A DNA stretch of 64,000 bases from CAVTLG01 sp963735495. GTDB lineage: Bacteria; Chloroflexota; Ktedonobacteria; Ktedonobacterales; Ktedonobacteraceae. Made by a program: the position numbers and the translations under genes. Under the pieces are notes generated by a model, which saw only the letters and a program-made list of their open reading frames with translations, was not told the DNA's origin and ran no database searches. Positions 18,188 through 27,523 of the stretch are shown piece after piece. The stretch covers positions 477,592 to 541,591 of the forward strand of contig CAVTLG010000011.1 of assembly GCA_963735495.1 (NCBI GenBank), in the 5' to 3' direction. Every line of letters starts with the position of its first letter. Within the stretch, counting starts at the first letter, position 1.

Positions 18188-19555
18188 TCAGGCTCGCTGC
18201 GGCTCTGTCTTTGCTAGCACAACGGAGATGGTCATACCGGTGTTGATGGGAAGCGCGATGGAGCACAGTGCGGAGTTGCTGCTAGCGCTCTGATTGTACG
18301 CGCGAATGCCTGAATTGCGTGGGTCCGTGGCATCCTGAACGCGTAGCCCGCTTCCCCCTCGGATGCAATTGTCAGCCACAATGATGCTGCCCGGACGCGC
18401 GAGCTGGATCGCCCACGCGAGGTACTGCGGGTAGGGATCTTTATCGGCATCAATAAAGATCAAGTCGAATGGTCCCTCTGCCGCAAGGCCTGGCAGCGTC
18501 TCAAGCGCCGGGCCGACGCGTACCTCAGCGCGGTCATCCACCTGGGCCTGGCGGAACGACTCACGCACCACCTCGGCATGGATAGCATCAATTTCCAGGG
18601 TAATCAGCCGTCCGTCCGCAGGCAAGGCACGCGCCAGCCAGATACCACTATACCCCGCCAGCGCACCGATCTCCAGGATTTTGCGGGCCTGACAGGCTGT
18701 GGCCAGAACCTGTAAGAGCTTGCCTTGCAGCGCAGAGATCTGAATGGGAGGCAGACCGTGCTCTCTGGCCCTGACCAACGTTTGCCGTAACGCTTCGTCC
18801 TCGGACACAAACACCTGAGCGATGGCCTCCTCCAACTCGCGAGCATTGACCTGAGAGTCATGAGATCCAGTGCTCACCTGCTGAGGAGCGGAGCTACGCG
18901 TGAGCAAATCACGGATCTCGCTCTTGCTGCGCTCAAGCGCCTGGCGCAGCGGCAGAAGGCTTTGCTGATCAGCCTGCTGCGTTAGCATGCGCACCCCTTT
19001 TTCCACCGTGCGTTGCAGATCCTGGAGTTCCTCGTAGACAAACTCGGTCTCAAGCAGCGTGGCAGGAGGCGGCACGGGATGTCCATAACGCTCCCAAAAC
19101 TCCCGGGTGAAATCCACGTGGGTCTGTAGGTCCGTCTCTCCCGTCTCGGTCAGGCGATAGACACTTTTTTCGTCCGCCCGCTCCGCCAGAATCAGTCCTT
19201 GATCCTCTAAGAGTTGTAAGGTCGGATAAACGGTTCCCGCGCTGGGAGCATAGCGGCCATGGGTCTGTTCTTCCAGCCACTTGATAATCTCATAGCCATG
19301 TTTGGGACCAGGACGCAGAGCATCGAGCAGGAGATAGCGCAGCATGCCGCGCTCGACCCGCGCCCGGCGCAGCACACCCCGCGATCCATCTTCGTCTGCA
19401 GAACGCCAAGACGTGTGACGGCGCGATCCCTCCCTCTGCCCTCCGCGCTCCGCGTGTTCAAATTCCTCGTGATGATGCGGCCCTTCCCCTCGTCCCCGAC
19501 GGCCCCTGCGTTCCGGGCGCTCCGACTCCTCGTGATGATGATCATTCTCCATCAT
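18188..19555 (-). CDS. PadR regulator fused to SAM-dependent O-methyltransferase
   Basis: A 455-residue single frame joining two normally separate proteins. Residues 1-55 are a charged, His-rich extension with two HHH clusters. Residues about 66-150 are a PadR winged helix (LRYLLLDALRPGPKHGYEI, then AGTVYPTLQLLEDQGLI), followed by a helical dimerisation part to about 220. Residues about 237-455 are a class I O-methyltransferase: GLPPIQISALQGKLLQVLA, the SAM motif LEIGALAGYSG (294-304), FDLIFIDADKDPYPQY and IIVADN. The start codons ATGATG at 19555 follow AAGGGAAG. Inverted AAGATATGTCTT-like sites lie just upstream, probably its own operators. It may let a methylation substrate or SAM state control transcription; that is inference. 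Confidence 0.8.
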   Translation of the reverse strand: MMENDHHHEESERPERRGRRGRGEGPHHHEEFEHAERGGQREGSRRHTSWRSADEDGSRGVLRRARVERGMLRYLLLDALRPGPKHGYEIIKWLEEQTHGRYAPSAGTVYPTLQLLEDQGLILAERADEKSVYRLTETGETDLQTHVDFTREFWERYGHPVPPPATLLETEFVYEELQDLQRTVEKGVRMLTQQADQQSLLPLRQALERSKSEIRDLLTRSSAPQQVSTGSHDSQVNARELEEAIAQVFVSEDEALRQTLVRAREHGLPPIQISALQGKLLQVLATACQARKILEIGALAGYSGIWLARALPADGRLITLEIDAIHAEVVRESFRQAQVDDRAEVRVGPALETLPGLAAEGPFDLIFIDADKDPYPQYLAWAIQLARPGSIIVADNCIRGGSGLRVQDATDPRNSGIRAYNQSASSNSALCSIALPINTGMTISVVLAKTEPQRA

Positions 19556-19578
19556 GGATTGCTTCCCTTTCTTCTTAT

Positions 19579-19616
19579 AAAAGATATGTCTTTAATAATT
19601 AAAAGATACATCTTAT
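19579..19616. promoter_or_regulatory. PadR-type operator upstream of the fusion gene
   Basis: AAAAGATATGTCTTT and AAAGATACATCTT are arranged around TAATAATT. The sites are AT-rich dyads typical of PadR operators and lie 25-60 bases before the PadR/methyltransferase start. A close relative recurs at 19705-19746. Autoregulation is inferred. Confidence 0.5.
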
Positions 19617-19617
19617 T

Positions 19618-19686
19618 TTAGAGGCTGTCAAGCCCCTCATGCAATCCGCGCTCAAATTCCTCGTAGTGATGGTTGCCATCCATCAT
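19618..19686 (-). pseudogene. 22-codon duplicate of the PadR-fusion N-terminus
   Basis: The minus-strand frame starts ATGATG at 19686 after the same ribosome-site context (GGGAAGCAATCC) as the PadR fusion. It encodes MMDGNHHYEEFERGLHEG and four more codons before a stop. It mirrors the fusion's N-terminal MMENDHHHEE / HHHEEFEHAERG segments. With the operator upstream of it (19705-19746) it looks like a tandem duplication of promoter, operator and first codons, now a remnant or a leader peptide. Confidence 0.5.
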
Positions 19687-19704
19687 GGATTGCTTCCCTC
19701 CTTA

Positions 19705-19746
19705 CAAAAAAGATATGTCTTTTAATAAAAAAGGCATATCTTTTTT
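19705..19746. promoter_or_regulatory. Second PadR-type operator copy
   Basis: AAAAAAGATATG (19706-19717) pairs with CATATCTTTTTT (19735-19746) as an inverted repeat with an AT-rich centre. It is the counterpart of the operator at 19579-19616 in the duplicated upstream unit. Beyond it, 19750-20255 holds no gene that I recognise. Confidence 0.5.
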
Positions 19747-20255
19747 GGGAGGTTGTCAAGTCTTTCGCCACCTCCGATCTGTTTGTGTCTGTGCACACAA
19801 TGTTGGCCGTTATGCGATTGCATCTGGCACTACCCATAACCATGTCTCTCCACAAATGGCGGCATTTTCTCTTCACGTGGCTCAAAGGGGAAGGAGTCTA
19901 CCAGATTAACGTTACATCTAATGTATGATTATACCTGGGAAAAACTATAATGTAGCAATTACAAATTTTCTTGTTCTTTTTGATTTCGTATCAACCAATG
20001 CAATGAATCGCGCCTGTCTTGTACCATTTTAGCACAAACAAACCATCACCTAATTTAGAGGAGTAAGTGCCTCAATTACATCCTTACTGAACACGCCAAA
20101 GAGGCCGAACTGAGGCGGCGCTTGCTGCTCACGAGCGTATATAAGCAATCTGCGGAGCACATGAGCGTTAGGAACCTCCCCGAAAAGCACACATACAGGT
20201 AAATGGTAACACATGATTATCTTTGAGGCCAGAAAAGTGTTATTTATCAGGAACT

Positions 20256-22931
20256 TTAGACACCTACGATCTCGCCATTTTGCACCTGTGCCTGGATCAA
20301 GTGAGCATAAAAGCCGTTTTGTTGTAATAACTGCTGATGATTGCCCATCTCCACGATGCGGCCACGGTCCAGGACCAGGATCACATTCGCGTTCCGAATG
20401 GTACTCAATCGGTGCGCAATAATAATTTGCGTACAGGGCAGTCGACCAAGGTTTTGCTCAACAGCGCGCTCTGTGACGATATCGAGGGCGCTGGTGGCTT
20501 CATCTAAGAGCAGAAGCGCAGGATGGTGCGCCAGCGCTCGCGCCAGAGCCAGGCGCTGACGCTGTCCACCAGAGAAGGCGCTACCACCTTCTGAGACCAG
20601 CGTATCATACCCCATCGGCATCTTGGCGATGTCTTCATCAATAGCAGCCAGTTGAGCAGCTTCCATAATGCGCTCCATATCCATCTCGGGATTGTTCAAC
20701 GCAATATTCTCGCTCACCGAGCCGCTGAAAATAAATGACTCTTGCAGCACGATACCAAACTGGCTGCGCACCTCTTGATAATTCAGACTCTCCAAAGGCA
20801 CGCCATCATAGAGGATAGATCCCTCGGTGGGAGTGATCAGACCAACGAGAAGTTTGCCCAGCGTACTCTTGCCAGAGCCTGTTTTACCAACCAGCGCGAC
20901 CTTTTGGCCCGGATACACCCTTACATTGATGTCCTGGAGAATCTGTGGAGCATTCTGGTCATAACGGAAGCCTACATGCTGCAACTCAATATAGCCCTTT
21001 AAGCGATGAGGAGCCTGTACAGCAGTGGGGTCCTGTTCAGGAGCCGAGCCAATGACATCCGCCACACGTGAGAAGTGCGCGCGCACAATCTGCAACTCCT
21101 GTACACTGTTGGCGAGAGAACCGAGCGGCACGAGAAACAAAATGGCCAGCGTGTTAAACGCGAGCATCGCACCCACGGTCATCGTCCCGTTGATGACCTG
21201 CATCGCACCAATCCATAGCAACAACAACGGCGAAAGGAGATTGAGGATACCCACAAGGGCGCTCACAACCGAAGAGAGATAGCTGAGACGCAGCGACACA
21301 TTCATCTCCTGAAAGAAGAGATTCTCCCAGCGAGCGAAGGCCCGATGCTCGGCTCCAGCCGCCTTTAACGTGGCAATGCCGGACAAGATCTCGTTCATGT
21401 ACCCCTGCGTCTTACCCTGCGCTTCCAGGTCGCGTTGGGTCAGTCGACGAATAGCCGGAGACGTCGCCAGCAACAGTACAACCTGGACAACGCCGATAGC
21501 TAACGTGACAACAGCAATAAACCTGGAAAAAATCAGCAAGATAATGAAGTAGACAATGACAGTACCCCCATCAAGCAAGGTAGAGATAAGCTGATTGGTG
21601 AGCAAATCACGAATTGCCAGGTTGCTATTCATGCGAGCCAGCAGGTCTCCATTCAAACGCAATTGAAAGAAGCGATAGGGCAGGCTAAGCATATGCTCAA
21701 AGAAGTTGAGCATCATATCGGTGTCGATTCTGGTCTGCAAATAGATCAACAAGGAGGAGCGTAAGAAGGTGACAACCCCTTGCATGACAATCAAGATGAG
21801 CATGCCCAGACCCAATATCGTCAACAAATCAGGGTCTTTTTGGGGGAGAATATGATCAATGACAACCTCGGTGAGCAGCGGTGCCCCCAATCCTAGTATT
21901 TGCAAGAGCAAGGAGGTGCCAATGATCTGGGTGAGGATCGTGCGCATGCGCAGAAGCGAGCGCATATAGGACCCCAGAGTGAGCGTTTTCTGTGGCGCGC
22001 GTTGCTCAAATTGAGCTCCCGGTTCTAGCATAATAGCAATACCGGTGAAGCCCTCATCGAATTCCTCAAGGCTCAATTTCCTGCGTCCAAGCGCCGGATC
22101 GATGACATCAACCCCTTTGGGAGACCAGCGTTCCACGAGCAAGAAGTGGTTGAACTCCCAGTGCACAATAGCCGGAAGCGTCAGGTAGCGAAAATCATCC
22201 AGGCTGACCGAGACGGTACGCACACGCAAGCCATAGAGTCGGGCCGACTTCACGATCTCAAGAGCAGTAAGCCCATCTCGTCCAACGCCACAGTGCTCTT
22301 GCACCTCTGAAATGCTGGTTGCGTATCCATAATAGTTTAAGGCCATGGCCAGACAAGCCGCACCACATTCAACGGCTGTTACCTGCCTCATCTCAGGAAT
22401 GCGGCGCCGCTTTCTACGCAATTTCTTTTTGGGTTGATCGTCTGCAAAAGACGGCTGGCGACTACCCAGAGCCTGCATCTCTCGCGTCTCTGATTCTACG
22501 AGCGCGATAAGTTCTGCCGGGTACCTGGAAGTCTGGCTCTCCCATCTGTACATGCTCGTTGGTTGCCGATAAGAACTTCCCAGCATGGCGTTTGTTGGCC
22601 CAGGCAAGGCTCTGACAAGTTTAGATGGAGAGAGTTCTTCCTCCTGCATGCTCCCCATTTGCGGTGGTACATTCGGAACACGCTGAGGTTGGAATGAGCG
22701 TTCATCTTGTCTATGGTCAGGTGGTGGAGTCTGGCCAGGAGCCGCTGGTGAAAAGGACACTGTCGGTCCAGTATCAATTATCCAGCGGATATTTTCCGAG
22801 GGGATAATGGGTAAACCAACCACAGGATCTTCGGGGGTGACAACTCTCCTCGCCTCACGCGCACGATCTCGTTTCTCGTTTCTCGGGTCTGAGGGTCTGG
22901 AAACATTTTTAGCGTTTTGCATAGGTTCCAT
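20256..22931 (-). CDS. C39-peptidase ABC exporter for double-glycine peptides
   Basis: An 891-residue bacteriocin-type exporter (NHLM/LagD-like). Residues 1-175 are an unusual Pro/Gln-rich N-extension ending in a basic stretch (KKKLRRKRRR). Residues about 180-310 are a C39 peptidase with Cys189 (AVECGAACLAM), His262 (NHFLLVER context) and Asp278 (VIDPALG), all catalytic residues present. Residues about 330-620 are the membrane domain; about 645-885 the ATPase (VGKTGSGKST, FSGGQRQR, LLLLDEATSALD, AHRLST). It cleaves leader peptides after Gly-Gly and exports the core. Start ATG 22931 follows AAGAGGAAA. It lies in one minus-strand run with the HlyD-like gene and the polyhistidine precursor. Confidence 0.88.
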   Translation of the reverse strand: MEPMQNAKNVSRPSDPRNEKRDRAREARRVVTPEDPVVGLPIIPSENIRWIIDTGPTVSFSPAAPGQTPPPDHRQDERSFQPQRVPNVPPQMGSMQEEELSPSKLVRALPGPTNAMLGSSYRQPTSMYRWESQTSRYPAELIALVESETREMQALGSRQPSFADDQPKKKLRRKRRRIPEMRQVTAVECGAACLAMALNYYGYATSISEVQEHCGVGRDGLTALEIVKSARLYGLRVRTVSVSLDDFRYLTLPAIVHWEFNHFLLVERWSPKGVDVIDPALGRRKLSLEEFDEGFTGIAIMLEPGAQFEQRAPQKTLTLGSYMRSLLRMRTILTQIIGTSLLLQILGLGAPLLTEVVIDHILPQKDPDLLTILGLGMLILIVMQGVVTFLRSSLLIYLQTRIDTDMMLNFFEHMLSLPYRFFQLRLNGDLLARMNSNLAIRDLLTNQLISTLLDGGTVIVYFIILLIFSRFIAVVTLAIGVVQVVLLLATSPAIRRLTQRDLEAQGKTQGYMNEILSGIATLKAAGAEHRAFARWENLFFQEMNVSLRLSYLSSVVSALVGILNLLSPLLLLWIGAMQVINGTMTVGAMLAFNTLAILFLVPLGSLANSVQELQIVRAHFSRVADVIGSAPEQDPTAVQAPHRLKGYIELQHVGFRYDQNAPQILQDINVRVYPGQKVALVGKTGSGKSTLGKLLVGLITPTEGSILYDGVPLESLNYQEVRSQFGIVLQESFIFSGSVSENIALNNPEMDMERIMEAAQLAAIDEDIAKMPMGYDTLVSEGGSAFSGGQRQRLALARALAHHPALLLLDEATSALDIVTERAVEQNLGRLPCTQIIIAHRLSTIRNANVILVLDRGRIVEMGNHQQLLQQNGFYAHLIQAQVQNGEIVGV

Positions 22932-22966
22932 GAAGACTCATTTCCTCTTCATTCATTACTTAAATA

Positions 22967-23644
22967 TTAAATCTTTTTGATATCCTGGAAAATGCCCTGA
23001 AAGAACCTGGGAACATCACTCACATACCTGGGAATATCACTTACATAGCGGGGAACATTGCTAATATACGTGGGAACATTACTGAAGCCGGGTAGGAGCG
23101 AAAGCGCACTCTGCGTTCCTATCTGTACCTGTACCTGGCACTGACTTCCTAGATAAGTCTGGGCTAGAGACATTGGCTCGACAGGAGCACTGGCGACTAT
23201 AGATGGCCCGGCGATCGTTTGTGCCAGTGATGTTGGCAATTGTAAGTTGATCTGGGTACTGATAGCAGCTGGACTCATTACTCCCGTTTCTACCATGCCT
23301 ATGGTACTATGGAAGTTGATATTCGCTGAAGCGATACTGATCGTCACAGGCTGTCCTACTTTCAGACTGGCTTGTTGATCCGTCGGCAGCAAGAGCAATA
23401 CAACGATCTGCGCAGGTTTTCCATTGGCCGCCTTCTGCTGTACTACCACACCTTTCCCCTGGATGACGATTGGCTCTTGTATGGACCAGACAAGCGCACC
23501 GCCGCAAACGGTCAGCAAGACTAAAATCCATAGAAAGCCAAACATACGTGGAGAAACCAGCCGCAAGATGACATGCATTTCCCTTCTTTGCATGTACTTT
23601 TCCAGGGCGCGCTGACGGAAGATCGAACGGTCCACGTCTGCCAT
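22967..23644 (-). CDS. HlyD-like membrane fusion protein of the peptide exporter
   Basis: About 225 residues. A cytoplasmic N-terminal segment (MADVDRSIFRQRALEKY) typical of NHLM HlyD partners is followed by one membrane helix (about 35-55, FLWILVLLTVCGGALVW), then a lipoyl-like segment (EPIVIQGKGVVVQ) and a barrel (VGQPVTISIASANI). The usual long coiled-coil is missing, so this is a short form. The C-terminus is a five-fold near-repeat of NVPRYVSD-like octapeptides, possibly a binding surface. ATG 23644 is chosen over 23728 because GAGGTGGG precedes it. It lies 35 bases upstream of the exporter gene. Confidence 0.75.
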   Translation of the reverse strand: MADVDRSIFRQRALEKYMQRREMHVILRLVSPRMFGFLWILVLLTVCGGALVWSIQEPIVIQGKGVVVQQKAANGKPAQIVVLLLLPTDQQASLKVGQPVTISIASANINFHSTIGMVETGVMSPAAISTQINLQLPTSLAQTIAGPSIVASAPVEPMSLAQTYLGSQCQVQVQIGTQSALSLLPGFSNVPTYISNVPRYVSDIPRYVSDVPRFFQGIFQDIKKI

Positions 23645-23845
23645 TATTCCCACCTCACTCACTGATAGAACAACACTCTTTTGGAAAAATATGACTGTAT
23701 CGATCCTAAAAAGGGCCGCAACCGTCACAACTTGTGGCCTTAGCTAGACGAGATCTTCGTCATTGATCGCTATCTGGTGACGGTAAGCGGCATCACAGGG
23801 TACATTAGTCTGGTACTAATGACATCCCGTTGTTAACACTTCAGC

Positions 23846-24085
23846 CTAAAAATGCGTCCTGGCTGGGATCGATGTTGTTGTTGTAGACGAAGACATTCCT
23901 GACGTAGGAGTGAGATTTGTGACGTTCGGGAACGACCTATGCATCCAGTGGTGGTGGTGGTGGTGGTGGTGGTGGTGATGGCGATGATGATGATCATTAC
24001 CACCAGCAACCTGTGAGAGCTGGTCATCGCTTACGTCTCGCAAAACGACTTCGCTGGTCTCATCTTTTTTAAATATCGAAAACAT
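23846..24085 (-). CDS. Polyhistidine double-glycine peptide precursor
   Basis: A 79-residue precursor. Residues 1-29 form a classic leader, ending VSDDQLSQVAGG, the expected C39 cleavage site. The predicted 50-residue core starts NDHHHR and continues with 11 consecutive His, then WMHRSF, a Thr/Ser-rich stretch and a C-terminal PARTHF. The His run is encoded by one CAT and ten CAC codons (23948-23977), a trinucleotide repeat. Start ATG 24085 has AAGGGG 9 bases upstream. It is first in the run precursor-HlyD-C39 exporter. Metal binding (Zn, Ni, Cu) by the core is inferred from composition; no modification enzyme of a known class is adjacent apart from the PadR/methyltransferase fusion. Confidence 0.75.
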   Translation of the reverse strand: MFSIFKKDETSEVVLRDVSDDQLSQVAGGNDHHHRHHHHHHHHHHHWMHRSFPNVTNLTPTSGMSSSTTTTSIPARTHF

Positions 24086-24466
24086 GCTTTTTCCCCTTCT
24101 TTATAATTAAAGCACTTATGGTAGTTATCGTACATCGATAGCCACCGTTGCCATACAACACTAAGAGAAGCATTTGCTCTCTTATGTATATCTACACGAC
24201 CATTTCCAGTGGTTTTTACGAGATAGGATTTTTAGTACTATTGTCAATCAGATGTTCTTCCGTTCGCGCCTCTGGGGCACGCTCCCACCCCGTTTCTCGT
24301 TTATAGACAGAGAGCTTTTACAACATAAGCGAAATTCATACGTATAGATTACCAGAGGTATGTAATATTATATACTATAACTGCTCCACTGTAGAGAAAA
24401 CAGCAACGCCAGTGCGTAACCACAAATTCTGTCAGATGCAATGATGCAAAGGAGTACGTATTCTTC
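24086..24466. promoter_or_regulatory. Divergent spacer upstream of peptide precursor and Tat protein
   Basis: This 381-bp AT-rich spacer must hold promoters for the polyhistidine peptide operon (minus) and the LamG/glutaminase-like gene (plus). It contains a fragment GTTCGCGCCTCTGGGG (24262-24277) related to the repeat around 15885-16120. No gene is seen. Confidence 0.4.
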
Positions 24467-27439
24467 ATGGATGAACAGCAGCTTCCCTCTTTCTCACTAT
24501 TGGGAAATCGTCGTGATTTTTTGAAAATGGCTGGTGCCTTTGGCCTTTCGGCTGTTACCTACAACACCACCCTTACCGCGCCAGCTACAGCTCACGTCAC
24601 AACAACGGGTCTGGTTGGCTACTGGCCATTGGATGATAGCAGTGGCAGTACCGCGACAGACACATCAGGTAATGGACATAATGGCACATTACAGAATGGA
24701 GCAACCTGGGTTAGCGGGAAGATCGGGGCCGCACTCAGCTTTAATGGGAGCAACACAACGGTTGATATCAACAGCAATGTGATCAATACCAGCACGAGCT
24801 TCACCGTTGCGGCCTGGGTCTCTCTGGCTGATGTCAGTAGCTGGCATACTGCGGTCAGCCAGGATGGCAACAATGTGAGTGGCTTCTATTTGCAATATAC
24901 CAGTCCAGATGCCGGAACGGATGGGGGAAAATTTGCCTTTGCTCTGATCAGCGCAGACGCAACCAGTGGCACTTCCGGGCGCGCAACTTCCAAATTCACG
25001 CCCGTTGCCAACGTCTGGTACCACATTATCGGTGTCTACGATGCAGCCAACAAGCAAAGTAAATTATATGTGAATGGCGTACTACAGAGTACACAGACCA
25101 TCTCCTCGGCATGGAATGCGACCAGCGAGACGGTCATCGGTCGCGCGAAATGGAGTGGCGCACCAGTAGACTACTGGTCCGGCCTGATAGACGATGTGCG
25201 TATCTATAATCTGGCTTTCGCTGACGCTGACGCCAGCAGTCTCTATCAAGCTGCACCTGCGCTCTCACCTATACGGCCTCCTGCCGTCCCGCTCATCGTG
25301 CGCAGCCCATATGTAAGTACCTGGCAAACAAGCACTGTCGCGCCTGGTACGTGGTCAACATTCTGGAATGGTAACATCAAAGCCATCACCGGCATCGCAC
25401 GCATCGATGGCGCGTCCTATATCTTCTTTGGTGCTCCCGGCAACACTGGCACGTCGCTGTATATGACCCAGACACAACTGGAAATCACCCCCACGCAATC
25501 CCGTTACGTCTTCCAGGCAGCGGGCGTTACCCTCTATCTCCATTTCTTGTCGCCGGTAGAGGCAACCGACCTACAACGGCTCTCGATGCCCTTCGGTGCA
25601 ATCTTTGCGCAGGCGCAAACGAACGACGGACAGACGCATAGCGTGCAGCTCTATTTTGACATCTCGGGTGAGTGGGCGCACGGTACGTCTTCAACGCTCA
25701 TCGACTGGGAGATGCAACAGGTAAGCCATAGTGGCGGCAACCTGGCTACATTTACCGTCACGCCAGACTCACCGACGGTACTGGCCGAGACCAACGATTA
25801 TCCCTCCTGGGGACAGGCTGTCTGGGCCACGAATAGCCAGTCCAATCTCACCTATCAAAGTGGGGAAGATATCACTCTTCGCTCGCAGTTTGTCTCAGAG
25901 GGCACGCTGAATAATACGATGGATAGCAACATGCCACGAGCTATCAACAACGCCTGGCCGGTCTTTGCCTTTAACTTTACCTTAGGCACGATCAGTGGCA
26001 CGCCAAGCGCACCCATTGTGCTGGCCCTTGGGCATGTGAGGCAGCCTGCTGTAAGCTACCAGGGAGGACAGATAGCTCCATTGTGGCAAGCATACTGGTC
26101 CAGTTGGCAGCAGATGCTGGCCTTCTTCTATGACGACGCAACTGCCGCGCTCACACGCGCCAATACGCTCGATGCTAGCATTACCAGCGTGGCAGTTGCC
26201 GCCGGAGGCTTTCACTATGCCGCTCTGTGCGCACTGGCAACCAGACAGGCCATGGCGGGCACCGAGCTGGTCAATACGACCACGACCCCCTGGCTCTTCC
26301 TGAAGGAGATCAGTAGTGATGGCAACGTTTCTACCGTTGACGTCGTCTACCCGTCGTTCCCCATCCTTTACTATCTCAATCCCGCCCTGCTGGAGTTGAT
26401 CCTGGCCCCGATTCTCTACTACGTGGAAAGCGGACTCTGGCCCGAAACATACTGCGTGCATGACCTGGGTTCGTCCTATCCCAATGCGAATGGCCACAAC
26501 GATGGAGGCGGCGAGAATATGCCGGTTGAGGAGACATCCAATATGCTGATCATGGCTGCTGCCTACATCCAGCAAGCCAGTACCAGCGCGGCAGCTAGCT
26601 ACAGCAAAGCGCACTACACGATCTTCAAACAATGGGCCAATTACCTCAATGCACCCAATGGCGGGAGTCCAAGCCGGGCCAACGCACTCGATCCGCTACT
26701 GCAAAATCAGACCGACGACTTTACCGGCAGCATCGCCCATAGTACCAATCTGGCCCTCAAAGGTATTCTAGCCATCGGAGCCATGAGCATTATTGCGCTA
26801 GCGGCAGGTAATAGTGCTGATCAGCAGTTCTACGCGAGCACGGTGGCCAGTCTGACCAGCCAATGGGCGAGTCTCGGTCAGGACCCCTCTCAGGCACACC
26901 TGGATATTGCCTACACCGAGTCGGATACGGCGTCAGGTACTGGAGCTGGCACATATAGTTTGAAATACAACGCTTTCCCGGATAAGCTGCTTGGACTGTT
27001 TCTCGTGCCAACATCCGTCTTGCAGGAGGAAGCGAACTGGTATGCCGCGCAGGAGAATCAGTATGGTATCCCCCTCGACTCACGCCATACGTATACCAAG
27101 TCAGATTGGGAGTTGTGGACGGCTGCCTCAACTGACGTTGCTACGCTACGCCAGTTCTTCGTAGATGCCCTCTACAGTTTCTACCATACCAGTAGCTCAC
27201 GCGTGCCGGCAACTGATTGGTACGATACCATTGCGGATACACAAAATGGCTTTCAGGCGCGTCCAGTTGTCGGTGGTTTCTACGCGATCCTCGCCCGCAT
27301 CAAGAGCGGTTATACATCAAGCACGAGCGCTGTTAAGAAAGCAAAACCGCACAAGCATGAGCACAAGGACCCTCCCCGTGCTCATGCTCAAAAGAAGCAA
27401 GACATCTTGCATATTCATCGTTCTCCAAATCCTACATAA
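24467..27439 (+). CDS. Secreted LamG and glutaminase A-like protein
   Basis: A 990-residue exported protein. A Tat-type signal (NRRDFLKMAGAFGLSA) is at residues 14-40. Residues about 48-262 are a LamG/concanavalin-like domain (GLVGYWPLDDSSGS, FNGSNTTVDI, VIGRAKWSG, LIDDVRIYNLAF). Residues about 270-950 match the GtaA-type glutaminase/DUF4965-DUF1793 fold: PLIVRSPYVSTWQ near the start, then VETSNMLIMAAAYIQQ and TDDFTGSIAHSTNLALKGI in the helical part. The C-terminus is Lys/His-rich (HKHEHKDPP). Glutamine hydrolysis is the family's annotated role; the LamG domain suggests attachment to a surface polysaccharide. GGAG box before ATG 24467. Confidence 0.8.
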   Translation: MDEQQLPSFSLLGNRRDFLKMAGAFGLSAVTYNTTLTAPATAHVTTTGLVGYWPLDDSSGSTATDTSGNGHNGTLQNGATWVSGKIGAALSFNGSNTTVDINSNVINTSTSFTVAAWVSLADVSSWHTAVSQDGNNVSGFYLQYTSPDAGTDGGKFAFALISADATSGTSGRATSKFTPVANVWYHIIGVYDAANKQSKLYVNGVLQSTQTISSAWNATSETVIGRAKWSGAPVDYWSGLIDDVRIYNLAFADADASSLYQAAPALSPIRPPAVPLIVRSPYVSTWQTSTVAPGTWSTFWNGNIKAITGIARIDGASYIFFGAPGNTGTSLYMTQTQLEITPTQSRYVFQAAGVTLYLHFLSPVEATDLQRLSMPFGAIFAQAQTNDGQTHSVQLYFDISGEWAHGTSSTLIDWEMQQVSHSGGNLATFTVTPDSPTVLAETNDYPSWGQAVWATNSQSNLTYQSGEDITLRSQFVSEGTLNNTMDSNMPRAINNAWPVFAFNFTLGTISGTPSAPIVLALGHVRQPAVSYQGGQIAPLWQAYWSSWQQMLAFFYDDATAALTRANTLDASITSVAVAAGGFHYAALCALATRQAMAGTELVNTTTTPWLFLKEISSDGNVSTVDVVYPSFPILYYLNPALLELILAPILYYVESGLWPETYCVHDLGSSYPNANGHNDGGGENMPVEETSNMLIMAAAYIQQASTSAAASYSKAHYTIFKQWANYLNAPNGGSPSRANALDPLLQNQTDDFTGSIAHSTNLALKGILAIGAMSIIALAAGNSADQQFYASTVASLTSQWASLGQDPSQAHLDIAYTESDTASGTGAGTYSLKYNAFPDKLLGLFLVPTSVLQEEANWYAAQENQYGIPLDSRHTYTKSDWELWTAASTDVATLRQFFVDALYSFYHTSSSRVPATDWYDTIADTQNGFQARPVVGGFYAILARIKSGYTSSTSAVKKAKPHKHEHKDPPRAHAQKKQDILHIHRSPNPT

Positions 27440-27523
27440 TAGGGGTTTTCCCGTAATTTATGCAGAATTTCGTGCCTTTCGCTGGATCTGAGCGAGAGGA
27501 ATCACGAGTGGTTCTCCTTCCAG

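Noticed and set aside
23948..23977. His run as a cloning-tag artefact
   Set aside because: It lies inside a natural leader-bearing gene, next to matching exporter genes, and has an Arg interruption and Trp-Met-His context not found in tags.
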